From: Blastococcus haudaquaticus
Lineage (GTDB): Bacteria > Actinomycetota > Actinomycetes > Mycobacteriales > Geodermatophilaceae
Assembly (NCBI RefSeq): GCF_900230285.1
Contig: NZ_OCNK01000001.1
Location: 1,240,001-1,304,000, forward strand
Direction: 5' to 3'
DNA: 64,000 nt
Both the position numbers and the translations under genes were made by a program. Positions 47,218 through 55,574 of the stretch are shown piece after piece (position 1 is the stretch's first letter; every line of letters starts with the position of its first letter). The notes below the pieces were generated by a model that saw only the letters and a list, made by a program, of their open reading frames with translations, did not search any database and had not been told where the DNA came from.

Positions 47218-47775
47218 TCAGCCCGCGTGCACGTCCCGCTGGTCGAGCTGGGCCGCCAGGTCGTCCAGGACCGCGCGGCGCCGCTCCGCGAAGAAGCGGC
47301 ACGCGGCCGCGCCGGCCGTCAGCCCGAAGCCGAGGCCCAGGGCGGCGGCCAGCCCGCCCCCGGTCACGAAGAACGCCGCTCCGGCGCAGACGAGCGCGCC
47401 GCTCCCCAGGATCACCGGGAAGAGCCACCGCCAGACCCACAGCGCGGAACGGTGGTGGTCGAGAGCGTCGCGCCAGACGTCCGGCCCGACCAGGTGCCGT
47501 GGGAGCGTGCCGCGGTGGATCGCACCCGCGAGCGGGCGCTGGACCGCCCGTAGCCGCCTCGGGGGGATCACAGCGGCGATCGCCAGGGCCGTGAGCCCTC
47601 CGGTCGCGGAGCGAGCAGCGGTCTCGGCCCAGCTCCAGTCGTCGTCCCCGAGCAGCGCGTGCGCGACCCAGCCGACCAGCCACACCCAGGCGGCGCCGAT
47701 CGCGAAGACCACCGCCAGGCGGCGGCGCTCCGGCAGGCGGGACGGCCTCGTCACGCCGAGGATCCTGGCCTCCAC
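47218..47775 (-). CDS. hypothetical membrane protein
   Basis: A 185-residue protein with about four membrane segments: LAVVFAIGAAWVWLVGWVA, GLTALAIAAVIPP, WRWLFPVILGSGALVCAGAA and GLAAALGLGFGLTAGAAA. A central charged loop includes HRGTLPRHLVGPDVWRDALD. The C-terminal RRRAVLDDLAAQLDQRDV is likely a cytoplasmic amphipathic helix. No family is recognised. It is 42 bp downstream of the enoyl-CoA hydratase gene on the same strand. Confidence 0.65.
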   Translation of the reverse strand: MEARILGVTRPSRLPERRRLAVVFAIGAAWVWLVGWVAHALLGDDDWSWAETAARSATGGLTALAIAAVIPPRRLRAVQRPLAGAIHRGTLPRHLVGPDVWRDALDHHRSALWVWRWLFPVILGSGALVCAGAAFFVTGGGLAAALGLGFGLTAGAAACRFFAERRRAVLDDLAAQLDQRDVHAG

Positions 47776-47817
47776 CCGCGACCGGCCGCCAGGGCCGTCC
47801 CCTGACGGGTGACTCCC

Positions 47818-48594
47818 TCAGCGGCCGGTGAACCTCGGCGCGCGCTTCTCCAGGAAGGCCTCGACGGCCTCGAGGTGGTCGGCGGTCCGGCCGAGCTCGT
47901 TCTGCAGCCGCGCCTCCGACGCCAGCGTGGCCTCCAGCGAGTCGGTGGCCGCCGTGGCCAGCACCGTCTTCACCGCCCGGTAGGCCGCCGTCGGACCGTT
48001 CGCCAGCCGGGCGGCGAGCGCCTGTGCCTCCGGCAGCACCTGCTCCGCCGGCACGACCCGGTGCACCAGGCCCCACTGCTCGGCGGTCTCCGCGGAGAAG
48101 GGGTCCGGCAGCAGCAGCAGCTGGGCCGCCCGGGAGCCGCCGACGCAGTGCACGAGGCGCGACGCGAGCGCCGAGTCGCTCGACAGCCCCACGCCGGTGA
48201 ACGCCGTCGTGAACTTCGACCCGGCCGCGGCCACCCGCAGGTCGCCGGACAGCGCGATGCCGAGCCCGGCCCCGGCGCACGCGCCGTTGATCCCGACGAC
48301 GACCGGGACGCGCATTGCCGAGAGGGCCAGGATCAGCGGGTTGTACTCCTCCTCCACGACCGAGAGGGAGGTCGCGGCGTTCCCGCGAAGCGACTCGACG
48401 TGCTCGGCGAGGTCCTGCCCCACGCAGAAGGCGCGACCGGAGCCGGTCAGCAGCAGCGCGCGCACCGACTCGTCCGCAGCCACCTCCCGCACCGCGGCCA
48501 GCAGCTCCCGGCGCAGCGCGTGGTCCAGTCCCGGACGCAGCAACGTCAGCGTGGCCACGCCGCCGTCGTCGGCCCTGCTCACCGTGTCGGACAT
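47818..48594 (-). CDS. enoyl-CoA hydratase/isomerase family protein
   Basis: A 258-residue crotonase-fold protein. The oxyanion hole is formed by GSGRAFCVGQDL and GINGACAGAGLGIALSGDLR. In the second active-site region GLSSDSALASRLVHCVGG has Asp in the PaaG-like position and lacks the classic hydratase Glu, so it is closer to PaaG-type isomerases. The C-terminal trimerisation region ends FLEKRAPRFTG, typical of the family. No beta-oxidation partners are adjacent. Confidence 0.88.
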   Translation of the reverse strand: MSDTVSRADDGGVATLTLLRPGLDHALRRELLAAVREVAADESVRALLLTGSGRAFCVGQDLAEHVESLRGNAATSLSVVEEEYNPLILALSAMRVPVVVGINGACAGAGLGIALSGDLRVAAAGSKFTTAFTGVGLSSDSALASRLVHCVGGSRAAQLLLLPDPFSAETAEQWGLVHRVVPAEQVLPEAQALAARLANGPTAAYRAVKTVLATAATDSLEATLASEARLQNELGRTADHLEAVEAFLEKRAPRFTGR

Positions 48595-48704
48595 CGACAG
48601 CCTCTCCTCCGCTCGGTCGTCCGGGCGCCGTCACCCTGCCACGACCCCGTCGCGGTCGGCAGGTGTGGTGTGGGCCACCTGCTGGTGCACCGCCGGATCG
48701 CGAC

Positions 48705-48723
48705 TATGGTGAGGCTTGCCTAC
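48705..48723. promoter_or_regulatory. IdeR/DtxR-like iron box upstream of efeU
   Basis: TATGGTGAGGCTTGCCTAC matches the IdeR consensus TTAGGTTAGGCTAACCTAA at 13 of 19 positions, including the central AGGCT and the CCTA arm. It lies 43 bp before the efeU start and overlaps a TATGGT -10-like hexamer, which is the expected place for iron-dependent repression. Confidence 0.65.
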
Positions 48724-48766
48724 GTCGTCCGGCGGGGGTCCACCGTCGTCGCGATCGGTTCCAGCC

Positions 48767-49657
48767 ATGGGTCAGGCCTTCCTCGCCAGCTACCTGATCG
48801 GCCTCCGCGAGGGTCTCGAGGCGACGCTCGTCGTCAGCATCCTGGTGGCCTACCTGGTGAAGTCCGGTCGCCGTCGTCAGCTCCTGCCGCTGTGGGGCGG
48901 TGTGGCCGCCGCCGTCGGCCTCTCCGTGCTGTTCGGGGCACTGCTGACCTACACCGAGACCTCGCTGCTGGCCGACTACCGCTCGCGCGAGCTCTTCGAG
49001 GCGATCGCCTCGGTCCTCGCCGTCGTCCTCGTGACCTGGATGATCTTCTGGATGCGCCGCACGGCCCGCCGGCTCAAGGGGGATCTGACCGGGAAGCTCG
49101 AGGCCGCGATCGGGGTCGGGGTGCTGGCCGTGGCGGGCATCGCCTTCGTGTCGGTGATCCGCGAGGGGCTGGAGACCGCGCTCCTCTTCTACGCCGCCGC
49201 ACAGGGCGCCACCTCGACGTCCACCCCGCTGGTCGCGATCTCCCTCGGCATCCTGACGTCGATCCTCATCGGCTTCGGGCTCTACGCCGGGGCCATCCGC
49301 GTGAACCTGCAGAAGTTCTTCACGGTCAGCGGCGTGCTGCTGGTCTTCGTCGCCGCCGGGATCCTGAAGTACGGCGTGCACGACTTCCAGGAGGCCGGGG
49401 TCCTGCCCGGCCTGGACGTGATCGCCTTCGACATCTCCGGCGTCCTCGACCCCAACAGCTGGTACGGCGCGGCCATCGCCGGGATGTTCAACATCACCGC
49501 GGCCCCCACCGTGCTCGAGATGGTCGCGTACTTCGCCTACCTCGTCCCGGTGCTCTGCGCCTTCCTCTGGCCGTCCCGGCCAGCCCCTGCTTCCCGGACC
49601 GGTGCGGCTCCGGGTTCCTCCACGACGTCGGAGAACTCTCAGCATGTTCCTGCGTGA
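48767..49657 (+). CDS. efeU: iron uptake permease EfeU (FTR1 family)
   Basis: A 296-residue seven-helix permease of the OFeT/FTR1 family. Both REGLE iron-transport motifs are present, LREGLEATLV (Arg14-Glu18) and IREGLETALLFY. The ATG at 48767 begins the first conserved helix (MGQAFLASYLIGLREG). Its 3' end overlaps efeO by 14 bp. In EfeUOB systems ferrous iron is oxidised outside and passed to the permease. The IdeR-like box upstream implies expression under iron limitation. Confidence 0.95.
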   Translation: MGQAFLASYLIGLREGLEATLVVSILVAYLVKSGRRRQLLPLWGGVAAAVGLSVLFGALLTYTETSLLADYRSRELFEAIASVLAVVLVTWMIFWMRRTARRLKGDLTGKLEAAIGVGVLAVAGIAFVSVIREGLETALLFYAAAQGATSTSTPLVAISLGILTSILIGFGLYAGAIRVNLQKFFTVSGVLLVFVAAGILKYGVHDFQEAGVLPGLDVIAFDISGVLDPNSWYGAAIAGMFNITAAPTVLEMVAYFAYLVPVLCAFLWPSRPAPASRTGAAPGSSTTSENSQHVPA

Positions 49658-50789
49658 CCGCCGGCTCGCCCTCCTCCCCGCCCTCGCGCTCGCCGTCCTG
49701 ACGGCCGCCTGCGGCGGATCCGACGACGGCGGGAACGGCGGCAGCACCGCCGCCGCCGACACCATCCCCGTCGCCGCGACCGACGACTTCTGCGAGGTGG
49801 AGGCCTCCGAGCTCGAGGCCGGCACGCACGAGTTCGAGGTGACCAACGGCGGCAGCAAGATCACCGAGTTCTACGTCTACGCCGAGGGCGACCGCGTCAT
49901 GGCCGAGGTCGAGAACATCGCCCCGGGCCTGAGCCGTCCCCTGCTCGTCGAGCTGCCGGCCGGCGAGTACGAGACCGCCTGCAAGCCCGGGATGATCGGC
50001 GACGGCATCCGCAACCCGCTGACCGTCACCGGCGAGTCCGCCCAGCTGTCGGAGGACGAGTCGCTCGCCCAGGCCGCCGAGGACTACCAGCGGTACGTGC
50101 AGAGCCAGACCGCGGCGCTCACCGAGCAGACGACGGCCTTCGTCGAGGCCGTCAAGGCCGGCGACATCGAGGGCGCGAAGGCGCTGTTCCCGGTGGCCCG
50201 CACCTACTGGGAGCGGATCGAGCCGGTGGCCGAGATCTTCGGTGACCTCGACCCGCGGATCGACGGCCGCGAGGGCGACCAGGCCGAGGGCGAGGACTTC
50301 ACCGGCTACCACCGCATCGAGAAGGCGCTGTGGGAGACCGGCGACGTCTCCGACATGGGTCCCTACGCCGACCAGCTGCAGGCCGACGTCGCGGAGATCG
50401 TGGCCCTCGCGAACGAGACGACGCTCGACCCGCTCCAGCTGGCCAACGGCGCGAAGGCCCTCCTCGACGAGGTGGCCACCGGGAAGATCACCGGCGAGGA
50501 GGACCGCTACTCCCACACCGACCTCTGGGACTTCGCGGCCAACCTCGAGGGCTCGCAGGCCGCCGTCCAGGCGCTGCGGCCCTACCTCGAGGAGGCCGAC
50601 CCCGAGCTGGTGACGGAGATCGACGAGCGGTTCGCCGAGACCGAGGCCGAGCTGGGGCAGTACCGCGCCGGCGACGGCTGGATGCTGCACGACCAGCTCT
50701 CCGAGGAGCAGCTCAAGGGCCTCAGCGACAGCATCACGGCGCTGACCGAGTCGGTCAGCCAGGTCGCGGCGGTCGTCGCAGACCGATGA
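49644..50789 (+). CDS. efeO: iron uptake lipoprotein EfeO
   Basis: A 381-residue extracytoplasmic lipoprotein. The lipobox is LTAAC with Cys23. Residues about 40-130 form a cupredoxin-like domain (FEVTNGGSKITEFYVY and ETACKPGM with the Cys ligand). The C-terminal M75-peptidase-like helical domain carries the HxxE metal motif in GYHRIEKALW. It would bind and pass iron to EfeU. Start ATG is inside the end of efeU, showing coupled translation. Confidence 0.95.
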   Translation: MFLRDRRLALLPALALAVLTAACGGSDDGGNGGSTAAADTIPVAATDDFCEVEASELEAGTHEFEVTNGGSKITEFYVYAEGDRVMAEVENIAPGLSRPLLVELPAGEYETACKPGMIGDGIRNPLTVTGESAQLSEDESLAQAAEDYQRYVQSQTAALTEQTTAFVEAVKAGDIEGAKALFPVARTYWERIEPVAEIFGDLDPRIDGREGDQAEGEDFTGYHRIEKALWETGDVSDMGPYADQLQADVAEIVALANETTLDPLQLANGAKALLDEVATGKITGEEDRYSHTDLWDFAANLEGSQAAVQALRPYLEEADPELVTEIDERFAETEAELGQYRAGDGWMLHDQLSEEQLKGLSDSITALTESVSQVAAVVADR

Positions 50790-50793
50790 CGTC

Positions 50794-52098
50794 ATGACCG
50801 AGCAGCAGGGTCCGGAGCCGCAGCCGGCGGGGGTCTCCCGTCGGCGGCTCTTCGGCTGGGTCGGCGCCGGCACCGCCGGCGTCCTGGCCGCCGGCGCGAC
50901 CGGCGGCATGATCGGTCGGACGACGGCGGTGGAGACCGCGTCCTCGTCCGGACCGGGGCCCGATGACGCCGTCGAGTTCACCGGTGCGCACCAGGCCGGG
51001 ATCGTCACCCCGGCCCAGGACCGGCTGCACTTCGTCGCCTTCGACGTCACCACCGACGACCGTGACGAGCTCGTGGAGGTGCTGAAGAACTGGACCGCCG
51101 CGGCGCGCCGCATGACGGCGGGCAGGGACGCCGGCCCAGTGGGAGCCGTGGAGGGCGAGCGGTTCGCCCCGCCGGACGACACCGGCGAGGCGATCGGCCT
51201 GCCGCCCTCGGGCCTCACCCTGACCATCGGGTTCGGCCCGACCCTGTTCCGGACGGCCGAGGGGGTCGACCGGTTCGGTCTCGATGCTCGGCGTCCCGCC
51301 CCGCTCACCGATCTCCCCGCCTTCGCGGGCGACCAGCTGGACCCGGCCATCAGCGGCGGCGACATCTGCATCCAGGCCTGTGCGAACGACCCGCAGGTCG
51401 CGGTGCACGCAGTCCGGAACCTGGTGCGGCTCGGTGCCGGCGTGGTGAGCGTGCGCTGGTCGCAGCTCGGCTTCGGCCGGACCTCCTCCACCAGCACGGG
51501 GCAGGACACCCCGCGGAACCTCTTCGGCTTCAAGGACGGCACGAACAACCTCAAGGCCGAGAACGAGACGGCCCTGGACCGCTTCGTGTGGGTGACCGAC
51601 GACGACAGCGGCGCCGACTGGCTCTCGGGGGGCTCGTACCTGGTCACCCGGCGGATCCGCATGCTCATCGAGCCGTGGGACACCTCGACCCTCGACGAGC
51701 AGCACCGCACCATCGGCCGGACCAAGGGCACCGGTGCACCGCTGGGTCAGCGGGAGGAGTTCGACCCGGTCGACTTCCGGAAGCAGGTCGACGGGGAGTT
51801 CGCGATCCCCGAGACGTCGCACGTCTTCCTCGCCAACCCCACCAACTCGGGCACCGCGATCCTGCGCCGCGGCTACAGCTTCGTGGACGGCTCCGACGGC
51901 CTCGGCCGGTTGGACGCCGGGCTCTTCTTCATCGCCTACCAGCGGGACCCGGAGACCGGCTTCGTCCAGGTCCAGCGGAACCTGCGGCTGGACGCGATGA
52001 ACGAGTACATCCGGCACACGTCGTCGGCGGTCTTCGCCTGCCCCCCGGGGATCCGGGACGACGCCGACTGGTGGGGCCGGGCACTGTTCGACGGCTGA
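50794..52098 (+). CDS. efeB: deferrochelatase/peroxidase EfeB (DyP-type)
   Basis: A 434-residue haem peroxidase. A Tat signal peptide opens it: SRRRLFGWVGAGTAGVLAAG. The DyP motif GFKDG is at 245-249 with the catalytic Asp248, and the proximal haem His is His343 in ETSHVFLAN. EfeB can oxidise ferrous iron and may release iron from haem. It begins 4 bp after efeO and completes the efeUOB operon. Confidence 0.96.
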   Translation: MTEQQGPEPQPAGVSRRRLFGWVGAGTAGVLAAGATGGMIGRTTAVETASSSGPGPDDAVEFTGAHQAGIVTPAQDRLHFVAFDVTTDDRDELVEVLKNWTAAARRMTAGRDAGPVGAVEGERFAPPDDTGEAIGLPPSGLTLTIGFGPTLFRTAEGVDRFGLDARRPAPLTDLPAFAGDQLDPAISGGDICIQACANDPQVAVHAVRNLVRLGAGVVSVRWSQLGFGRTSSTSTGQDTPRNLFGFKDGTNNLKAENETALDRFVWVTDDDSGADWLSGGSYLVTRRIRMLIEPWDTSTLDEQHRTIGRTKGTGAPLGQREEFDPVDFRKQVDGEFAIPETSHVFLANPTNSGTAILRRGYSFVDGSDGLGRLDAGLFFIAYQRDPETGFVQVQRNLRLDAMNEYIRHTSSAVFACPPGIRDDADWWGRALFDG

Positions 52099-52321
52099 GC
52101 CCGTCCTGAGCCGCGCGCAGCCGTCGCCGGACCGGTACGCACCGGAGTCGGCGCGCCGGGGCGCTCGCAAAGTCCCAGGTCGCGGCGTCACCCCGGTCGC
52201 GCATGTGACCGATCATGTGTAGCCCCGCCCCCGACTGGACAGAGGGGAACGGGGAGAATCACTCCCGGCGGCGACGTGGCGGCCTTCAGCAGCAGGGCCG
52301 GACAGGCAAGGGAGCACTACC

Positions 52322-53902
52322 GTGGTCGAACCGGGACGACGGTGCCTGGGCGACCGCTACGAACTGGACCGGCTGATCGCCGCCGGCGGCATGGGACAGG
52401 TCTGGCGGGCCCAGGATCTCGCCCTGCAGCGTCCGGTCGCGGTCAAGGTCCTCCGCAGTGAGTACACGGGCGACCCCACCTTCGTCGCCCGCTTCCGCGC
52501 CGAGGCCCAGCACGCGGCGTCGCTGAGCCACCCCAACATCGCCGCGGTCTTCGACTACGGCGAGGAGACCGCCCAGGACGGCACGGGGGAGACCCTCGCC
52601 TACCTGGTGATGGAGCTCGTCGAGGGCGAGCCCCTCTCCGCGCTCGTCGCCCGCGAGGGAGCCCTCGGCACGGAGACGACGCTCGGACTGCTCCGCCAGA
52701 CCGCGTTCGGCCTCGGCGAGGCACACCGCGCGGGGATGGTCCACCGCGACGTCAAGCCGGGCAACATCCTGGTCCGCCCCGACGGCAGCGTGAAGATCAC
52801 CGACTTCGGCATCGCCTGGTCGGCGCGCAGCGTCGCACTGACCCGCACCGGGCAGGTCATCGGCACCCCGCAGTACCTCTCCCCCGAGCAGGCCGAGGGT
52901 CGCCCCGCCACGCCCGCCAGCGACGTCTACGCCCTCGGCCTCATCGGCTACGAGTGCCTGACCGGCTCCCCCGCGTTCGAGGGCGACAACCCCGTCACCA
53001 TCGCGCTCAAGCAGGTCCGCCAGGATCCCGAGCCGCTGCCCGCGGATCTGCCCGCCGAGGTCCGCGCGCTGATCGGACGGGCGCTCGGCAAGGACGCGGG
53101 CACCCGCTTCCCCGACGGCGCCGCGTTCGTCGCCGCCATCGACGACGTGCAGGCCGGTCGTCCCCTGCCCGCGGCACCGCCCACCGCGTCGGTCGCGTCC
53201 GCGGCGGTCGTCCCGCCGTCCCGGACGCCGGGCCCGGAGACCCAGCTCAGCGGCTCGGTGACCCGCCCACCGGCGGCCCGGCAACGCAGCCGCGTCGCCA
53301 TGGTCCTGCTGCCGCTGCTCGCGCTGCTGGCCGGCGCGGGCATCGCGGTCGCCCTGTTGCAGGCACTGTCCGACGGGTCCTCCGGCTCGCCCGCGGAGGC
53401 GGCCGAGCAGCGCGACAGCGGGAGCGTCGTCCTGGACGCCGACGAGTACATCGGCCGGCCCCTCGAGGAGGTCGTCCGGCGCCTCACCCGGCTCGGCCTC
53501 GACGTGCAGCCCCGGGGCGAGGCCCGGGACGACGTGGTCCCCGACCAGGTGACCGGGGTCGCGCCGGACGGCGAGCCGCTGTCGCCCGGCGACACCGTCG
53601 TCGTCACGTACGCCACGGGCACGGAGTCGGGGAGCGGACCGGCCGAGCAACCCGCGGTGACCGGTTCTTCGGGCGGCGGCGGGAGCACGGCCGAGCCGAC
53701 GGAGCAGGCGGTCCCGGTCGCCGGGACGACGGCGCCGTCCACCCGCTCGACGGCCCCGGTTCCCACGTTGGCCGGCACCCCCACGTCGGAGCAGCCCTCG
53801 GAGTCCCCGACGACGTCCTCCCCGACCGGCAGCGGGACGACGTCCGCACCGGAGACCACCGCACCCACCACCACCGCGACGTCGACCTCCCCGGCCGGGT
53901 GA
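52322..53902 (+). CDS. Ser/Thr protein kinase, first of a tandem pair, with one PASTA-like domain
   Basis: A 526-residue membrane kinase. Lys42, HRDVKPGN (Asp143) and DFG at 161-163 are intact; the activation segment has VALTRTGQVIGTPQYLSPEQ. One membrane helix near 325-347 (LLPLLALLAGAGIAVALLQAL) precedes a PASTA-like unit (YIGRPLEEVVRRLTRLGLDV...) and a Ser/Thr/Pro-rich tail. It is a paralogue of the next gene and more distantly of pknA. Start GTG with an upstream AAGGGAG. The signal it senses is unknown. Confidence 0.93.
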   Translation: MVEPGRRCLGDRYELDRLIAAGGMGQVWRAQDLALQRPVAVKVLRSEYTGDPTFVARFRAEAQHAASLSHPNIAAVFDYGEETAQDGTGETLAYLVMELVEGEPLSALVAREGALGTETTLGLLRQTAFGLGEAHRAGMVHRDVKPGNILVRPDGSVKITDFGIAWSARSVALTRTGQVIGTPQYLSPEQAEGRPATPASDVYALGLIGYECLTGSPAFEGDNPVTIALKQVRQDPEPLPADLPAEVRALIGRALGKDAGTRFPDGAAFVAAIDDVQAGRPLPAAPPTASVASAAVVPPSRTPGPETQLSGSVTRPPAARQRSRVAMVLLPLLALLAGAGIAVALLQALSDGSSGSPAEAAEQRDSGSVVLDADEYIGRPLEEVVRRLTRLGLDVQPRGEARDDVVPDQVTGVAPDGEPLSPGDTVVVTYATGTESGSGPAEQPAVTGSSGGGGSTAEPTEQAVPVAGTTAPSTRSTAPVPTLAGTPTSEQPSESPTTSSPTGSGTTSAPETTAPTTTATSTSPAG

Positions 53903-53980
53903 CGTCGCCGCCTCTGACGTGTGGTCCGCCCGACCGGGTGCCAGGCTGGTCGGGGGACCGATGGCGACAGGAGTGACGGG

Positions 53981-55465
53981 ATGGTGGAACCGGGGCGTCG
54001 CACCCTCGGCGACCGCTACGAGCTCGGCTCCCTGCTGGCCACCGGCGGCATGGGCCAGGTGTGGCGGGGCCGGGACACCCTGCTCGACCGCCCCGTCGCG
54101 GTGAAGGTCCTCCGCAACGAGTTCACCGGGGATCCGACCTTCCTCGCCCGCTTCCGCGCCGAGGCCCGGCACACGGCGGTCCTGGCGCACCGCAACATCG
54201 CCGCCCTCTACGACTACGGCGAGGAGACGGCGCAGGACGGCACGGGGGAGACCCTCGCCTACCTGGTGATGGAGCTGGTCGACGGCGAATCGCTGTCGGA
54301 CCTGCTGGCGCGCGAACGGCGGCTGCCGGTCGGGCCGACCCTCGACCTGCTGGAGCAGACCGCCGCCGGACTCGCGGCGGCGCACGCGGCGGGTGTGGTG
54401 CACCGGGACGTCAAGCCGGGCAACGTGCTGGTCGGCGCGGACGGCACGATCAAGATCACCGACTTCGGCATCGCCTGGTCGGCCTCCAGCGTCCCGCTCA
54501 CGCAGACCGGCCAGGTCGTCGGCACGGCGCACTACCTGTCGCCCGAGCAGGCGGCCGGCACCAAGGCCGGCCCGGCCAGCGACGTCTACAGCCTCGGCAT
54601 GATCGGCTACGAGTGCCTGGCCGGACGCCGGGCGTTCGACGGCGACAACTCCGTGCAGATCGCGCTCCGCCAGCTCCGGGACACCCCCGACCCGTTGCCG
54701 GACGACGTCCCCGAGAACGTCCGCCGGCTGATCGGCCGCGCGTTGCTCAAGGACCCGGCCCAGCGGTTCCCCGACGGCGCAGCCTTCCGCGACGCCGTCG
54801 CCGACGTGCTGGTCGGCCGCATGCTCACCCCACCCCCGGTGGACACCGGCACCCGCCGGTTCGCGGCCGTGGCGGGCCCGCCGCCGCGCCGCCGGTGGCT
54901 GCGGGTGCTGGCGCCGGTCGCCGCTCTCCTGGCCGGCGCCGGGATCGCGGTCGCCGGGGTCCAGCTCGTCGGCAGCGATCCGCCGCCGGCCACCGCCGCG
55001 GGGCCGACGACGGTCGTCCTCGTCGCCGACGACTACCTGGGCCGGCCGGTCGGCGAGGTGGAGGCGGAGCTCGGGGCCTCCGGCTTCGCCGTCGAGCGCC
55101 GGGCGGAGGAGACGGCGGCCCGACCCGCCGGGACGGTCACCGCGATCTCCCCGGCCGGCGCAGTCCGCGTCGGCTCGACCATCGTCGTCCGCTACGCGGT
55201 GGCCCCCGCCGTCGCCCCGGTGAGCGAGACCCCCGCCCCCCGGCCGGCGGAGGTTCCGCAGTCCGGCGGCGGGCCCGGGACGGCGGTCTCCCCGCCAGTG
55301 GCCGGGAACGCGGGCGAGGCGGCTGACGATGGGGCCGACGAGGGGGCCGACGAGGGCGGGGCCGACGACGCCGACGACGCGGCGCCCGGGAACGGGAACG
55401 GGAAGGGGAACGGCAACGGGAACGGCGGCGGTAAGGGCAACGGGCGGGGCCGCGGCGACGGCTGA
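53981..55465 (+). CDS. Ser/Thr protein kinase, second of a tandem pair
   Basis: A 494-residue kinase laid out like its neighbour: Lys42, HRDVKPGN, DFG, one membrane helix, one PASTA-like module (YLGRPVGEVEAELGASGFAV) and an extracellular tail. The tail differs: acidic (ADDGADEGADEGG) and then a Gly/Asn/Lys run (PGNGNGKGNGNGNGGG). The two genes share 68 of 71 bases at 52552-52622 and 54211-54281, far above their average similarity, indicating recent duplication or gene conversion. ATG at 53981 with CAGGAG upstream. Confidence 0.93.
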   Translation: MVEPGRRTLGDRYELGSLLATGGMGQVWRGRDTLLDRPVAVKVLRNEFTGDPTFLARFRAEARHTAVLAHRNIAALYDYGEETAQDGTGETLAYLVMELVDGESLSDLLARERRLPVGPTLDLLEQTAAGLAAAHAAGVVHRDVKPGNVLVGADGTIKITDFGIAWSASSVPLTQTGQVVGTAHYLSPEQAAGTKAGPASDVYSLGMIGYECLAGRRAFDGDNSVQIALRQLRDTPDPLPDDVPENVRRLIGRALLKDPAQRFPDGAAFRDAVADVLVGRMLTPPPVDTGTRRFAAVAGPPPRRRWLRVLAPVAALLAGAGIAVAGVQLVGSDPPPATAAGPTTVVLVADDYLGRPVGEVEAELGASGFAVERRAEETAARPAGTVTAISPAGAVRVGSTIVVRYAVAPAVAPVSETPAPRPAEVPQSGGGPGTAVSPPVAGNAGEAADDGADEGADEGGADDADDAAPGNGNGKGNGNGNGGGKGNGRGRGDG

Positions 55466-55574
55466 GCCGGCTCCGCGCGCGGTCGGGCCGGCATGACAGG
55501 ATCGCCGGCGAGCCCCGGCGGACCGGCCGGGACACGGGACGGGCGTCGCGACCGAGCGAGCCGGGCAGGGTGGG

